From Legionella geestiana (GTDB lineage Bacteria; Pseudomonadota; Gammaproteobacteria; Legionellales; Legionellaceae): a DNA stretch of 64,000 nucleotides. The stretch spans positions 1,230,001-1,294,000 of the forward strand of contig NZ_CP038271.1 of NCBI RefSeq assembly GCF_004571195.1, written 5' to 3'. Every line of letters starts with the position of its first letter. Position 1 is the first letter of the stretch. The position numbers and the translations under genes are program-made. A model generated the notes under the pieces. That model was not told the origin of the DNA, did not search any database, and worked only from the letters and a program-made list of their open reading frames with translations. Positions 43,371-53,934 of the stretch are shown here, piece after piece.

Positions 43371-45518
43371 ATGACCAATCGAAATGAAGTGGAAATCCGT
43401 ATTGTTCAAAACAATAACGAGATGACCGCAATAGAAGCGTGCACTCAGATACAAGAGGAATTGCAGACCTACATCAATAACAATGGGTTTTTTTCACGCC
43501 TTGGTCGCGCCATAAGAAGCTTTAGTTTCGAGCCGTTAAGAAATCATCACCTTGATGTGGTTGAATCCGCGCTTCGAGAATTGCAGCGTTATACAAATGT
43601 GAACGACTACACTGCCCCTGTAATACAGCAAACGCTGATTGCGCTGTTACGCGAGCCTGTTGAGCCTGACCTGCACCGTGGTGCGACTGCATTCAGTGAT
43701 AAACCGATTAATTTATATGATGATGAATTCAGGAGCAGCATTCATAAGGTTCGCCGCGCATATAACAACGAGGGAACGAATCTTATCACTGCCATATGGA
43801 ATATCATCGAGAGAATAGCAATGCCTCCGTCGGATAATGATGAGTTTTGTTACCCGAACAACGAGGGGCAGGTTGTAATTCATCCATACTATTATGAAAC
43901 ACCTAAAACTTATGATAAAAATCAATTTCCTACTTCATGGGACAGACCCCGTCCGACCTACTACCACGATCATTCATCACCGCCACTTCACCTCGCTATT
44001 GCATTCAACGAATCAGACGGGCGAATCACGCATCTTGTCAATAAGCACCTTCAGAGAGGTTCTCCTGAAGACCTTCAAATTGTAAAAGATGCGCTTACGT
44101 ATCAGGCTCTTGGAACTGAATACTGGTACGATGTCTATTCAGGGCTCTCCTCTAGAAGCTCCCGCTGTTTTAGTTATGAAAATCTTGGCGCTGTTTCGAC
44201 GATTATAGAAGCCATTCAGAGGTCTGGATTAACCTCTGAACAGAAACTGAATATACTTGGCGCCGCTTTTGAACAAAGCGCAAAATTAAAATCATCGCGC
44301 AATAAGGGCTCTAAGGATGACATCTGGGAGGAGCAAAGACGGATACCCCTGGACGACATAGCCAATACGATGGTCGGTATTGCAAAGACTAACGGCCTTT
44401 TAAATATAAATGCTTTTTCAGAAACACTTAATAACGATGCTGTATTCGCTGGTGTACTGAACAGGTCTTACGAATTGCAAACGCATCTCCATGCGCTATC
44501 GCCCGATAAATTCACATTTTTAAGACACTGTTCCGAACGCGAAATCAAGTCCTTACTTGGAGAGCGTTCGCTAGACAAGATTCATGATGTCGTTCATGCC
44601 CTGGCAAATGAAAGTACTTCAGTGGCTGCATCAAGCTCGTCAACAGCCGCTTCCAGCACTCCAGTGGCTGACACAGAATCTCTCTTTAAAAACCTTGTAG
44701 CACTCAAGAATAAGGGGGTTGACCTCCATAATAATGAAATACTCATTGATAATTATAATCAATCAGAAGAGAGCATTAGCCGTTCATTAGAGAGAAACAG
44801 GCATAAATTACCTTTCACTTCTCAGCAAAATATCCGCTTAATTACAGCCGTCATGGACATGGAGGCGATAGCTGAATCTATAGATATGAACATAGTTCTC
44901 AATAACGATGAGTATCTTGCCTTCTGGCTGGATGACATTGAACGTAAACGCTCCGACAGGAATAACGCAAACAAGGGCAAAGTATCAGAAGCATGCATGC
45001 GGTCAATTTGTGAGCATCTTGCGGAAACTGATAAGCAGCACAGCCCCGAGACCCTTAAAAAGTTATTCTCACTGCAACATGACATCACAGTAACATACCC
45101 TGATAAATACTCTGCTTCTCGTGAAAGACAAGAGAGTGAACCTGTAAATCTCATGCAATTTGCGGTGAGAAGCTCTGAAATTACGGATGATGCGGCTTGC
45201 AGGATTCTTAATAAATTTGAGACGCTTGATAACAATACGCAAAAGTCGCTGTTAAGCAGCAAATTTCGCTATGCTTACAGTAATTGGAGCCATAGAGAAT
45301 TTTGGAGTTTCTTACAAGGCACAAATAATATAAAAGATAAGGTTATGGGAGCAATTAACCGCCTTATAACTCAAGTTTTTTCTGAAAGGCACCAAAAAAC
45401 ATCAGGACATAAGGATCAAAGACTTTTTCAACGGGAAGTGCAACAGTCCGCGCGGGCAGCATCATCCGCTCCTGTAGAGCCTGTTAAGAATACCAGCCCG
45501 GGAACTAACCAGCCATAA
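43371..45518 (+). CDS. Large effector-like protein, paralogue A
   Basis: 715 residues from the ATG at 43371, with GAGG ten nt upstream; an ATG at 43362 overlaps the SD. No signal peptide or membrane helix. The N-terminus (ELQTYINNNGFFSRLGRAIR then SFSFEPL) is shared with the gene at 45734, as are EFRSSIHKVRR, an ankyrin-like SPPLHLAIAFNE near residue 204, and further helical stretches to about residue 510. The C-terminal 200 residues are unique and hydrophilic, ending in a Ser/Pro/Thr-rich tail. It is visibly more A/T-rich than its neighbours, as Legionella effector genes often are. I do not recognise a named family. Confidence 0.8.
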   Translation: MTNRNEVEIRIVQNNNEMTAIEACTQIQEELQTYINNNGFFSRLGRAIRSFSFEPLRNHHLDVVESALRELQRYTNVNDYTAPVIQQTLIALLREPVEPDLHRGATAFSDKPINLYDDEFRSSIHKVRRAYNNEGTNLITAIWNIIERIAMPPSDNDEFCYPNNEGQVVIHPYYYETPKTYDKNQFPTSWDRPRPTYYHDHSSPPLHLAIAFNESDGRITHLVNKHLQRGSPEDLQIVKDALTYQALGTEYWYDVYSGLSSRSSRCFSYENLGAVSTIIEAIQRSGLTSEQKLNILGAAFEQSAKLKSSRNKGSKDDIWEEQRRIPLDDIANTMVGIAKTNGLLNINAFSETLNNDAVFAGVLNRSYELQTHLHALSPDKFTFLRHCSEREIKSLLGERSLDKIHDVVHALANESTSVAASSSSTAASSTPVADTESLFKNLVALKNKGVDLHNNEILIDNYNQSEESISRSLERNRHKLPFTSQQNIRLITAVMDMEAIAESIDMNIVLNNDEYLAFWLDDIERKRSDRNNANKGKVSEACMRSICEHLAETDKQHSPETLKKLFSLQHDITVTYPDKYSASRERQESEPVNLMQFAVRSSEITDDAACRILNKFETLDNNTQKSLLSSKFRYAYSNWSHREFWSFLQGTNNIKDKVMGAINRLITQVFSERHQKTSGHKDQRLFQREVQQSARAASSAPVEPVKNTSPGTNQP

Positions 45519-45733
45519 AGCTTGTCTGTGGAACCGTCTTGAAGCGTAGTTCTCACCGTTTATCTTCAGGTGAAAACACGCATCAAGCGGTACCCCCACA
45601 CACACGCGCCTCTGCTCAAAACCTTAAATACTGTCGTCATACGATATGCCGGCTGTAAATTGAATATGATTTAATTTTAATCACACCCGCCCTGTGATAC
45701 ACTCCGAGCAGGAAATTTAGTCAGGCTATCACG

Positions 45734-47209
45734 ATGAGTCATGCGGTTTTTGCGGGTGCGCAATTGTTATCGGAACAGCAGGCGATTGCGGCCATTCGTG
45801 CCGAATTGCAGGCTTATATTCACAATAATGGCTTTTTCTCACGCCTCGGGCGCGCCATTCGAACGTTTAGCTTCAAGCCCTTATTCAATCACCACCTTGG
45901 TGCCGTAGAAAAGGCCTTGGACGCACTCACACCTGGTACACCCCCTTCATCGCCACTCAATTTGCGGAAAATGCTCATTGAATTGTTACGCGAACCCGCC
46001 CCGGAGAGCGAAGGGCCTAAGGCGAGCAGGCACCAAATTTTCCGTCCTGAGAATAATAAGGACTTAAGTTATGCCGAATTTTGTGACAGTATTTGTAAAA
46101 TCCGCCGCATGTATAACCCGGATGGCGCGTCTTTTATTGAGCGCATTTGGGGCTTCATCGAGCGAATCACTTTCTCAGCGTCTGACGCAGCTTCAAGCCC
46201 GTTTTATTATCTTAACCGCGAAAACCCACCAATCTACTGGCACAATGAAACCTCCCCGCTGCTTCACATTGCGGTTGCATTGAACGAACCTCATGAAAGA
46301 ATAGCGCGTCTTGTTGATAGCCATTTGGAGAGAGCCACGGAGGAAGACCTCGATACAGTCGCACACGCATTGGGGCATCACGCAATGGGAAGAAGTTATC
46401 GTTACAAAAGCTCAGGGAAGTATTTTGGCAGCGTCCATTATGATAATTCCAATGCAGCAGAATGCATTTTAGAGCGCATCAGCGCATCCACGCTGTCTGC
46501 AAACCAAAAGCTACATATACTGAAACAGGCGCTCGCGAAAAGGCTTTCGTATCCAGATCACTGTCGTTCCTTCAACTTCAGAACCCAAAGATTAATCGCA
46601 ATATTTCAACGGATTGACGCGTTAATTATTGAAATCCTCAATGAAATAAAAGGTTCTGAAGCATTAGACATCAACGCGCTTTCAGAAACCATTAACCATC
46701 CACGCTTCTTTGGTTACATCGCCGAGGGGCCGCTCCATGATATGGGGGAGACTCTTGAGTCCTTATCCACTGAAGCGTTCTGTTCGTTATTGAACAACTG
46801 GAGCATACTTGAAAGAAGTATTTTAGGCAGGCTTTCACTGCCTAAATTAGTCGAGGTGTTACATTCATACCACGGATGCAACCATTATGCATCAAGCTCC
46901 AGTGAGACTGTTGATCCACATGCACTCCTTCTCCGCCACATGCAGGGAAACGATGAGGCCGTTCGTTTTGCATCGGCCATTATGGGATACAAGACATTTA
47001 CCGACTCGTTAGACATGACGGTGGTGCAGAATTCTGATAGATTAAGAGCACAACGAACCGTACCTCTGGCAGGCAGCGCGCAAAATCCTTCACGGCTTAT
47101 TGGCGCTCCTCAAAAGCAAAGGCATCAGAATGCAGATGTGTGCGAGACATCCCTGCCTGCACCAGCGCATCACGAAGTGCAAACACCATATCAAAGGGGC
47201 CCGCAATAA
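45734..47209 (+). CDS. Effector-like paralogue B, probably truncated
   Basis: 491 codons. Residues 15-440 or so run parallel to paralogue A: NNGFFSRLGRAIRTFSFKPL, EFCDSICKIRRMY, SPLLHIAVALNE, LDINALSETI. Homology fades at DMTVVQNSDR (about 47035); the last 50 codons read into the antisense of fre and overlap it by 113 bp, which is unlikely to be native sequence. It therefore looks like a duplicate that lost its C-terminal third. Whether the product is still made is unknown. Confidence 0.7.
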   Translation: MSHAVFAGAQLLSEQQAIAAIRAELQAYIHNNGFFSRLGRAIRTFSFKPLFNHHLGAVEKALDALTPGTPPSSPLNLRKMLIELLREPAPESEGPKASRHQIFRPENNKDLSYAEFCDSICKIRRMYNPDGASFIERIWGFIERITFSASDAASSPFYYLNRENPPIYWHNETSPLLHIAVALNEPHERIARLVDSHLERATEEDLDTVAHALGHHAMGRSYRYKSSGKYFGSVHYDNSNAAECILERISASTLSANQKLHILKQALAKRLSYPDHCRSFNFRTQRLIAIFQRIDALIIEILNEIKGSEALDINALSETINHPRFFGYIAEGPLHDMGETLESLSTEAFCSLLNNWSILERSILGRLSLPKLVEVLHSYHGCNHYASSSSETVDPHALLLRHMQGNDEAVRFASAIMGYKTFTDSLDMTVVQNSDRLRAQRTVPLAGSAQNPSRLIGAPQKQRHQNADVCETSLPAPAHHEVQTPYQRGPQ

Positions 47210-47795
47210 CCGCCTGCCACTCTGAAAGGTCATGCGCGTGGCGCGTCAGGAGCGCCTTAATCAGGGCGTGGCGGCTGGCGTCTGCAAGGCAGGAGGCATG
47301 CTTAAAGTGGGTTGCATGACGCTGCCAGTTTGTCACTTTTTCTGAAAAATACAAATCACTCTCAGAACGTGCACCCCAGTAAAGCTCAAAGGGGCGCGTG
47401 TCCGCTCGGGCAAGAAGCTCTTCAAGCATCGCGTGCACCGGCGCAAAACCCGTGCCGCCGGCAATCAAAAGAAGCGGACGGTGCGCGTCAAGGCGCTCAA
47501 GGTGACAGTCTCCAAACGGCAGGCGCAAGACCACCTCCCCCCGCTCACGAATATGGGCAAGGAGGGCGCAATTTCCCGGATTATTCGGACTGTGGCGCAA
47601 ATGCAGCTCATATTTACGAGAACCAAGCGGCGCATTCGCAATCGAATACAATAAAGGCTCTTCACCAAACAGTATTTGCAGATACTGACCGGCATAATAG
47701 GGCACAAAATCGGCTGGCACGAGTACCAGTCGCAAGATGCTGTCCGTCAGCGGGCTGATGCTCTCGACTCGCGCAAGAACCGTCTGCTCACTCAT
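47097..47795 (-). CDS. fre: NAD(P)H-flavin reductase Fre
   Basis: 232 residues. Ferredoxin-reductase fold: [10 protein letters not shown] and LYSIANAP for flavin binding, [15 protein letters not shown] for NAD(P)H, and the late [11 protein letters not shown]. It supplies reduced flavin to other enzymes. The start overlaps the ubiD end by 4 nt; ubiD-fre is a conserved gammaproteobacterial pair. Confidence 0.93.
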   Translation of the reverse strand: MSEQTVLARVESISPLTDSILRLVLVPADFVPYYAGQYLQILFGEEPLLYSIANAPLGSRKYELHLRHSPNNPGNCALLAHIRERGEVVLRLPFGDCHLERLDAHRPLLLIAGGTGFAPVHAMLEELLARADTRPFELYWGARSESDLYFSEKVTNWQRHATHFKHASCLADASRHALIKALLTRHAHDLSEWQAVIAGPFDMVFALRDALVQAGMSRTHLHSDAFAFEERQ

Positions 47796-49261
47796 TCGGG
47801 CAGTCCAAGCTCAGGCCACATTAATTCCACGCGCTTTAGAATATCTGCATCCATGGTGATGGGAATGCCCCATTCGCGTGTGGTTTCTCCTGGCCATTTG
47901 CTTGTGGCGTCCATGCCCATTTTGGAGCCAAGGCCTGAAACGGGGGAGGCAAAATCCAGATAATCTATCGGCGTGTTGTCCACCATAACGGTGTCGCGCA
48001 GCGGGTCCATGCGTGTGGTCATCGCCCAGACCACATCTTCCCAGTTGCGCGCATCAATATCATCGTCACAGACAATCACAAATTTTGTGTACATGAACTG
48101 GCGCAAAAACGACCAGACGGCCATCATGACGCGTTTGGCATGCCCCGGATATTCCTTGCGGATGGTAACAACGGCAAGACGGTAGGAGCAGCCTTCGGGC
48201 GGCAGATAAAAGTCCACAATTTCAGGAAACTGCTTTTGCAGCAGCGGAATAAACACTTCATTAAGCGCCACCCCAAGAATTGCCGGCTCATCGGGCGGGC
48301 GTCCGGTGTGGGTGGTGTGATAAATGGGGTTATCGCGATGGGTCAGGCGTTCAACGGTAAAGACCGGAAACGACTGCACCTCGTTATAATAACCGGTGTG
48401 GTCGCCAAACGGGCCTTCAGGCGCCTCATCGCCTGGCGTCAGATAGCCTTCGAGAATAATTTCCGCACTCGCCGGTACGTGCAGGTCTGAACCAATGGCC
48501 CGCACAAGACGGGTGCGCTGGCCACGCAAGAGCCCCGCGAACGCATATTCAGACAGCGTGTCAGGAACCGGAGTAACGGCGGCAAGCATGGTGGCGGGGT
48601 CGGCGCCCAGTGTAACCACCACCGGGAAGCGCTCTCCAGGGTGCGCTTTTTGCCAGGCCTGATAATCAAGCGCGCCGCCACGGTGGGACAACCAGCGCAT
48701 GATAAGGCGGTTTTTGCTTAAGAGCTGCTGACGATAAATACCCATGTTTTCGCGCGCCTTATCCGGGCCGCGGGTCGTTACAAGCCCCCAGGTAATAAGC
48801 GGTGCCGCGTCTTTAGGCCAGCAGGTCTGAATGGGAAGGCGGGTTAAATCAACATCCTGCCCTTCAAACACATGCGCCTGACAGGGCGCGCGGCTGACAT
48901 GTTTCGGCGCCATATTAAGCGCCTGTCGCAAAAGTGGCAGTCGGCTGAAAGCGTCCTTAAAGCCCTCCGGCGGCTCCGGCTCCTTAAGGGCTGCGAGCAG
49001 TTTGCCAATGTCACGAAGTGCCCGAATAGAATCCGCCCCCATGGCAAGTGCTACGCGCTCGACCGTTCCAAAAAGATTGGCAAGCACCGGCATATTAAAG
49101 CCCGTGGGATTATTAAAGAGCAACGCCGGGCCTTTATTGCGCAATACCCTATCACCAATGGCGGTCATTTCCAGCACCGGTGAAACCGGGTGGTCAATGC
49201 GCTTAAGCAGGCCTTTTTCATCCAGTTTATTGAGAAAATCGCGAAGATCGTCGTATTGCAT
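47792..49261 (-). CDS. ubiD: 3-octaprenyl-4-hydroxybenzoate decarboxylase
   Basis: 489 residues. UbiD signatures visible: [17 protein letters not shown] at the N-terminus, [17 protein letters not shown] and [16 protein letters not shown]-type [13 protein letters not shown] near residue 283, where the Glu and Arg act with prenylated FMN, which the UbiX enzyme supplies. It decarboxylates the ubiquinone precursor. Operon with fre. Confidence 0.96.
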   Translation of the reverse strand: MQYDDLRDFLNKLDEKGLLKRIDHPVSPVLEMTAIGDRVLRNKGPALLFNNPTGFNMPVLANLFGTVERVALAMGADSIRALRDIGKLLAALKEPEPPEGFKDAFSRLPLLRQALNMAPKHVSRAPCQAHVFEGQDVDLTRLPIQTCWPKDAAPLITWGLVTTRGPDKARENMGIYRQQLLSKNRLIMRWLSHRGGALDYQAWQKAHPGERFPVVVTLGADPATMLAAVTPVPDTLSEYAFAGLLRGQRTRLVRAIGSDLHVPASAEIILEGYLTPGDEAPEGPFGDHTGYYNEVQSFPVFTVERLTHRDNPIYHTTHTGRPPDEPAILGVALNEVFIPLLQKQFPEIVDFYLPPEGCSYRLAVVTIRKEYPGHAKRVMMAVWSFLRQFMYTKFVIVCDDDIDARNWEDVVWAMTTRMDPLRDTVMVDNTPIDYLDFASPVSGLGSKMGMDATSKWPGETTREWGIPITMDADILKRVELMWPELGLPE

Positions 49262-49423
49262 GGGTTGGGATTCTTGAAAACAATTCGGTATTATTCCTCA
49301 ATTTTCGCGTGGGTACCAGTGTGCTGCCAGATAAACCTCGCAGCCTTTAAACGCGATGACTAAAACGTGCATGGCGCATATAATACCCCCCTCGAGAATA
49401 CCCCTAAAAATCAGGTTTAAACG

Positions 49424-50224
49424 ATGTTGTATCTTTCCACACAATTGCTGAATCGGTTGCTCGCCTCTCTTTTGCCGATGGTCTGCGCTTTTTTGCTGTG
49501 TCAGTCAGTGCATGCCCGACAGGCTGAAGCACCTTCTTTTACGGCAGAGGCGATTCAACGAACGTATTTTGCACTGGATAGCGAGGGAGGACTGAAGCTC
49601 AATGACAAGGGATTACCCTATCCGGCAACCAAAGACATCATAACCATTAACACCACTTTCTCGACCGACAATACCGCTTTTTTTGTGATAGATCCATGGA
49701 TAGACATGCCTTCGGAGTTTATGAATCACTACTTTGGCAACATTACCCGTCACTACCTCCTGCCCCTCATTACGAGCGCCGCTGAAAAGGGGTTTCCCGT
49801 GTATGTGTTTACCAATGACTGCAAACAATCCCTCCCCGTTCCAGTGAGTTGTGACATTCCAAACGAGTTGCATGCCTTGATAAAAAAATTCCCCAACGCA
49901 CACCTTGTTTACTGGCAGAATTTAGACCTGACGCCGTTTGTAAAATCATTACATGACAACGGTATTTCGAAAATCATCTATACCGGCTTTGCATCGAATG
50001 TCTGCGTTATTGGAAGACCGGCGGGGATGATACGCATGGCAGGAGAGGGCTTTTCGAACTATTTCATTCCTGAGGCTTCAGCGGCATTAGAGACTAAAGG
50101 CACCTGGAAGTCGCAAAAAATCCACAAGGCGACAACAACGATTATTTCTCAATCGATGGCAAAATTGATTCACTATGAGGATATCTATAAAAAATTACAG
50201 TCGATGAAAAAAGAGCTGTCATGA
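49424..50224 (+). CDS. Exported isochorismatase-fold cysteine hydrolase
   Basis: 266 residues with a signal peptide (LLPMVCAFLLCQSVHA). The fold's catalytic Asp is in AFFVIDPWIDMP near residue 91 and the nucleophile Cys in GFASNVCVIGRPAGM near residue 190. Isochorismatase-like hydrolases are usually cytoplasmic; this one is predicted to be exported, which is unusual. Its substrate is unknown. It overlaps the acyltransferase gene by 4 nt (ATGA), so the two are probably one operon. Confidence 0.8.
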   Translation: MLYLSTQLLNRLLASLLPMVCAFLLCQSVHARQAEAPSFTAEAIQRTYFALDSEGGLKLNDKGLPYPATKDIITINTTFSTDNTAFFVIDPWIDMPSEFMNHYFGNITRHYLLPLITSAAEKGFPVYVFTNDCKQSLPVPVSCDIPNELHALIKKFPNAHLVYWQNLDLTPFVKSLHDNGISKIIYTGFASNVCVIGRPAGMIRMAGEGFSNYFIPEASAALETKGTWKSQKIHKATTTIISQSMAKLIHYEDIYKKLQSMKKELS

Positions 50225-52215
50225 ACCATCGAGCGGATATTGACGGTTTACGTGCAATGGCTGTTTTGGCTGTTGTATTTTTTCATGCTTTTCCGGGATA
50301 CGCTCCCGGAGGATTTATCGGAGTAGACATTTTTTTTGTGCTCTCCGGCTTTCTTATTTCAAGGATTCTCTTTGAGCAGATGGAAACAGGCTCTGTTCAG
50401 TGGAGGGCTTTTTATATTAAACGGATTAAGCGCATTTTTCCGGCACTGCTGCTGGTGCTTGGGAGTGCGGCCATCGCCGGGTATTTTTTACTGTTTCCGG
50501 CTGAATATGCGAATTTAGGCAAGCACATCGCAGGAAGTGCATCGTTCATTAATAATTTCATACTTTGGAGCGAAGTCGGGTATTTTGACCGACTGGGCGA
50601 GCTGAAGCCCCTTCTCCATTTATGGTCACTGGGCATAGAAGAGCAGTTTTATCTGATTTGGCCACTGGCACTTTTTTTAATCTGGAAGCTGCGGGTGAAT
50701 GCCTTTTGGATGCTTGTGTTTTTTACTGTAGTTTCTTTTGCGTTAAACATTGCCTGGGTTCATCAGCACAATGTCAGGGCTTTTTATTTTCCCCTTTCAC
50801 GGTTTTGGGAACTGTCCCTTGGTGGCATGCTGGCTTTCGTGGCGGTCAAACACAAAGCATCACTTGCGATGTTTCATAAACATCATGGCCTGGTGCTTAA
50901 TCTCGCCAGCAGCGCTGCTCTCTTATTTTTGGCGGGGGGCATCTTCTTTTACAGTGACAGGCTCGCCTATCCCGGATGGGCAGCACTGCTGCCAACAATC
51001 TGTACGCTGATATTACTGTTTACTCACGTGTCATGGGTAAACCGTCAACTGCTGTCTTTAAATGTCATGACGTATATCGGCCTTATCAGTTATCCGCTTT
51101 ATCTGTGGCATTGAGAACTGCTTTCCTTCGCGAGAATCATCTATTCAGGCACCGTGCCGTTTAAGCTGACCGCGATAATGGTATTGCTGAGTTTCATTCT
51201 CGCCGCTTTAACCTATCGCTATATCGAAAAGCCGGTGCGATTTTCGAAAGTGTCTGAAAAATATCCGCGAACCATGGCGTCTGCATTATGCAGTGGACTG
51301 GTGCTTGCAGGCATGACGGGGTTTCTCATTCGAAGCCATCAAGGCTTTGAGGCGCGAACCATGGCATACCTGCATGATGTACTGCTGAAAGATATAAACG
51401 GGTTTGATGCCTTCAGAAAGCAGGCGCTGCCCTGCAGGACAGCCTTGAACGAGAGCGATTTGAAAAAAATGACCTGGTGTTTGCAGAGCCGGGAAGGAAA
51501 GCCTCAGAAAGTGATGTGGGGGGACAGTCATGCGGAACATCTGTTTCCAGGGATTTTAGCGTTTGACAAAGACCACAACTGGCTTTTGCTCGAGCAATCC
51601 GGCTGCCCTCCCTTATTGCATGTTGCCAGTTACTGGAAAGGCTCAAAAGATAAGTGCGAAGCGGCTAATAACGTGATTTTAAAAACTATTATGGAAACAC
51701 CCTCCATCGATACGGTGGTGCTGGCCTCTCTGGGTGCGTTTTATATCAGCGATGACGATTACGCCCCTGCCAGTCAGGGTGATTTTGCCGCGAACCGGCA
51801 TTACCTTGAAAAGGATACTGCAAAAACATCTAAACAGGCCGTTTTTCGGGAGGGTTTAAGCGAAACCATCGATGCATTGAAAAAAGCCGGGAAAAAAGTG
51901 GTGTTATTCCAGGACACTCCTGAAATTCCCTTTATGCCAGAACGCTGTATACATCGGCCACTGGCCCCCCAAAAAACCTGCAGTATCAGCAGAGAAGAAG
52001 TTACGGCCCGACAAAAAACATATGCCTCCATTTTAGAAACATTGAAAACGCAAAAAGACGTTCTCCTTTTCAGCCCGCTTGATGTTGTCTGCAATGACCG
52101 CCATTGTCCTTTGATGATGGAGCAGCATCTGCTTTACAGGGACAGCCATCATCTGAGTCTTAAGGGAAGCGCATTAATTGCTGAACGGTTTGTACCCTGG
52201 CTCAAGCGAGCCTGA
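50221..52215 (+). pseudogene. OafA-type acyltransferase with SGNH domain, broken by one in-frame TGA
   Basis: The frame runs 664 codons apart from a TGA at 51112-51114. The first part is an acyltransferase-3 domain (RADIDGLRAMAVLAVVFFHA, GVDIFFVLSGFLI, HLWSLGIEEQFYLIWP; about ten membrane helices). The TGA falls at the conserved LWHW, directly after YPLYLWH, where Trp is expected, so one G-to-A change explains it. The same frame then continues to an SGNH esterase domain with WGDSHAEH and a final DSHHLS. These enzymes O-acetylate surface sugars. A sequencing error cannot be excluded. It ends 42 bp inside the convergent heparinase gene. Confidence 0.85.
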
Positions 52216-53871
52216 AGGTTGTATACCCCACTGTATCCGCGTAGACAATCTGCCGCCGCTAAACTTCACCTCAAGGCAGGTATTGGGAACGCGCACACCG
52301 AATTCAGGCGACCAGTGCGCGCTCACGAGCGAGGCTTCAGCCTCGCCCTCAAGGGTAATATTAACCGTCCTTCCCGATGCCTCCCGGCATTCAAACTGCA
52401 GCGCACCGGTCTGTGAAACCGTTACCTGCGGGTGGAAATGCATCCGTGCAATAGCACTTTCGTACACCCCCTCCACCGTATCTTCGATAAAAAGCGCGCC
52501 AGACAGCGCACGCCAGAAGCGCCGATGGATGTTTCGGCCCTTAAGACGCAGATAGCCGTTGTGAGCAGCTGTTACTTTGAGGATGTCACCGTTTTGCTGC
52601 ACTCGGCAATCAACAGGATATGCCCGGCGCGCCACGCGAAACCCGGCCCAGACTTCAGAAGAGTTTTCACCGTTAACAGAAACCGTGTTGTGCGCGGCAG
52701 TCGCGCGCTCGGCCTGTCGAATCGCGCCACTACCGTATTCAGAGGTGCCACTGTTAACAATGAAACGCGCTCCAAAGAGGCTCAGCTCAAAACTGAGCGT
52801 ATCAGCATGGGCATGCCCCGGCTGGTAATCAGGCCCAATTGGCGCGATATCAAGAATCGCTTTACTGCCCGCCTCCGGAGTCAGCACACAATAGCCGCTG
52901 TCTTTAAGCCAGCAGAGGGGCGACTCTGGCTCAGGAACGGCAATTTCCAGTTGCCTGAGATACGCGCAGATATTCTCCCACGAGGGCGCGATACCAAAAC
53001 TTGCATCGTTAAAAAAAGAAATTTCACCGTCAGGGTGCAGCATGGCCTTAAGCCAGCCCGCACTGCTGCTCACCTGCGCGCGCCAGGCGGGAAGAACGGC
53101 CTTGAGGGCCTCGGAATTACTCCTCTCAGCAAGGTTGACGAGGTCGCATAAATCCCACAGCAGGCTTGCGTGATACATCGGCGAGCGCTCAAAATGGCCG
53201 CCATCGGCCAGAAACTGTTCGGGTATTTCACGCGCAAGCAGGGAAAGCCCCTTTTGCAGCCAGCGCTCTGCCTCTGCCCCTTTTAGATATGCCCCGGCAA
53301 ACACCAGCGCTTTCGCATTGGCAAAGAGATGGTTGGCAAGCAGATGGTATTCCAGACGCTGAGATAAAACCCGTACCTGCAGCGCGAGGTTTTGCAGGAG
53401 CATATCGGTTACATTATCGGGAAAACGTGCAAACCATTTGACAAGATTCACCATGCGAAGCGACAGCGGATAAGGGTCCCAGGCGTACGTGCGGGTATCA
53501 GGGTTAGAGCGCACCCACTCAAGTATCCATTCTTGGAGAAACGCTCGGCGCGCACGGCTTTGCGCGCTTTGCAGCACGTCCAGATAGTGGAGGTTATATC
53601 CCCAGAGCAGTTCATGCGCGGGGTCACACCAGTCGGTTGAAGGAGTTATGGTACGCGTGAGGTTGAGAAAGGTGGCATTGCGGCTATCATCAATGCTCTC
53701 GGGCGCGATAAGGGGGGCGTGCCAGAGGCTCATTACATTCGATGAAAATTTCTCCTCTGGTGGTCGCACCGGACGGCGTGGCAGGCTGTAGCGGCCACGG
53801 TATAACACTTGAACCGGGCGCACATACCGCAGGGTATTGACCAGTCGGCAGAGTTTTTTTGAAAACGACAC
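52174..53871 (-). CDS. Heparinase II/III-family protein (first copy)
   Basis: 565 residues from a GTG at 53871 with AGGGGG upstream. N-terminal alpha-toroid region (ELLWGYNLHYLDVL, then HLLANHLFANAKALVFAG) and a C-terminal beta-sandwich with the family's GHAHADTLSFEL and HNTVSVNGENSSEVW. Members cut uronate-containing polysaccharides by elimination; within capsule loci they are thought to trim or modify the polymer. No signal peptide is evident. Last of the seven-gene minus-strand unit. Confidence 0.88.
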   Translation of the reverse strand: MSFSKKLCRLVNTLRYVRPVQVLYRGRYSLPRRPVRPPEEKFSSNVMSLWHAPLIAPESIDDSRNATFLNLTRTITPSTDWCDPAHELLWGYNLHYLDVLQSAQSRARRAFLQEWILEWVRSNPDTRTYAWDPYPLSLRMVNLVKWFARFPDNVTDMLLQNLALQVRVLSQRLEYHLLANHLFANAKALVFAGAYLKGAEAERWLQKGLSLLAREIPEQFLADGGHFERSPMYHASLLWDLCDLVNLAERSNSEALKAVLPAWRAQVSSSAGWLKAMLHPDGEISFFNDASFGIAPSWENICAYLRQLEIAVPEPESPLCWLKDSGYCVLTPEAGSKAILDIAPIGPDYQPGHAHADTLSFELSLFGARFIVNSGTSEYGSGAIRQAERATAAHNTVSVNGENSSEVWAGFRVARRAYPVDCRVQQNGDILKVTAAHNGYLRLKGRNIHRRFWRALSGALFIEDTVEGVYESAIARMHFHPQVTVSQTGALQFECREASGRTVNITLEGEAEASLVSAHWSPEFGVRVPNTCLEVKFSGGRLSTRIQWGIQPSGSLEPGYKPFSN

Positions 53872-53934
53872 GAAGCCCCCTGAAGTCGGAATGCGAGAAT
53901 CGCAGATGGCGATTCTCGCGAATCCGGGGATATT

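Noticed and set aside
42375-45650. Similar CTGTCGTCATA segments at about 42392 and 45630
   Set aside because: Only about 11 matching bases followed by a partial match; may be chance or an old repeat.
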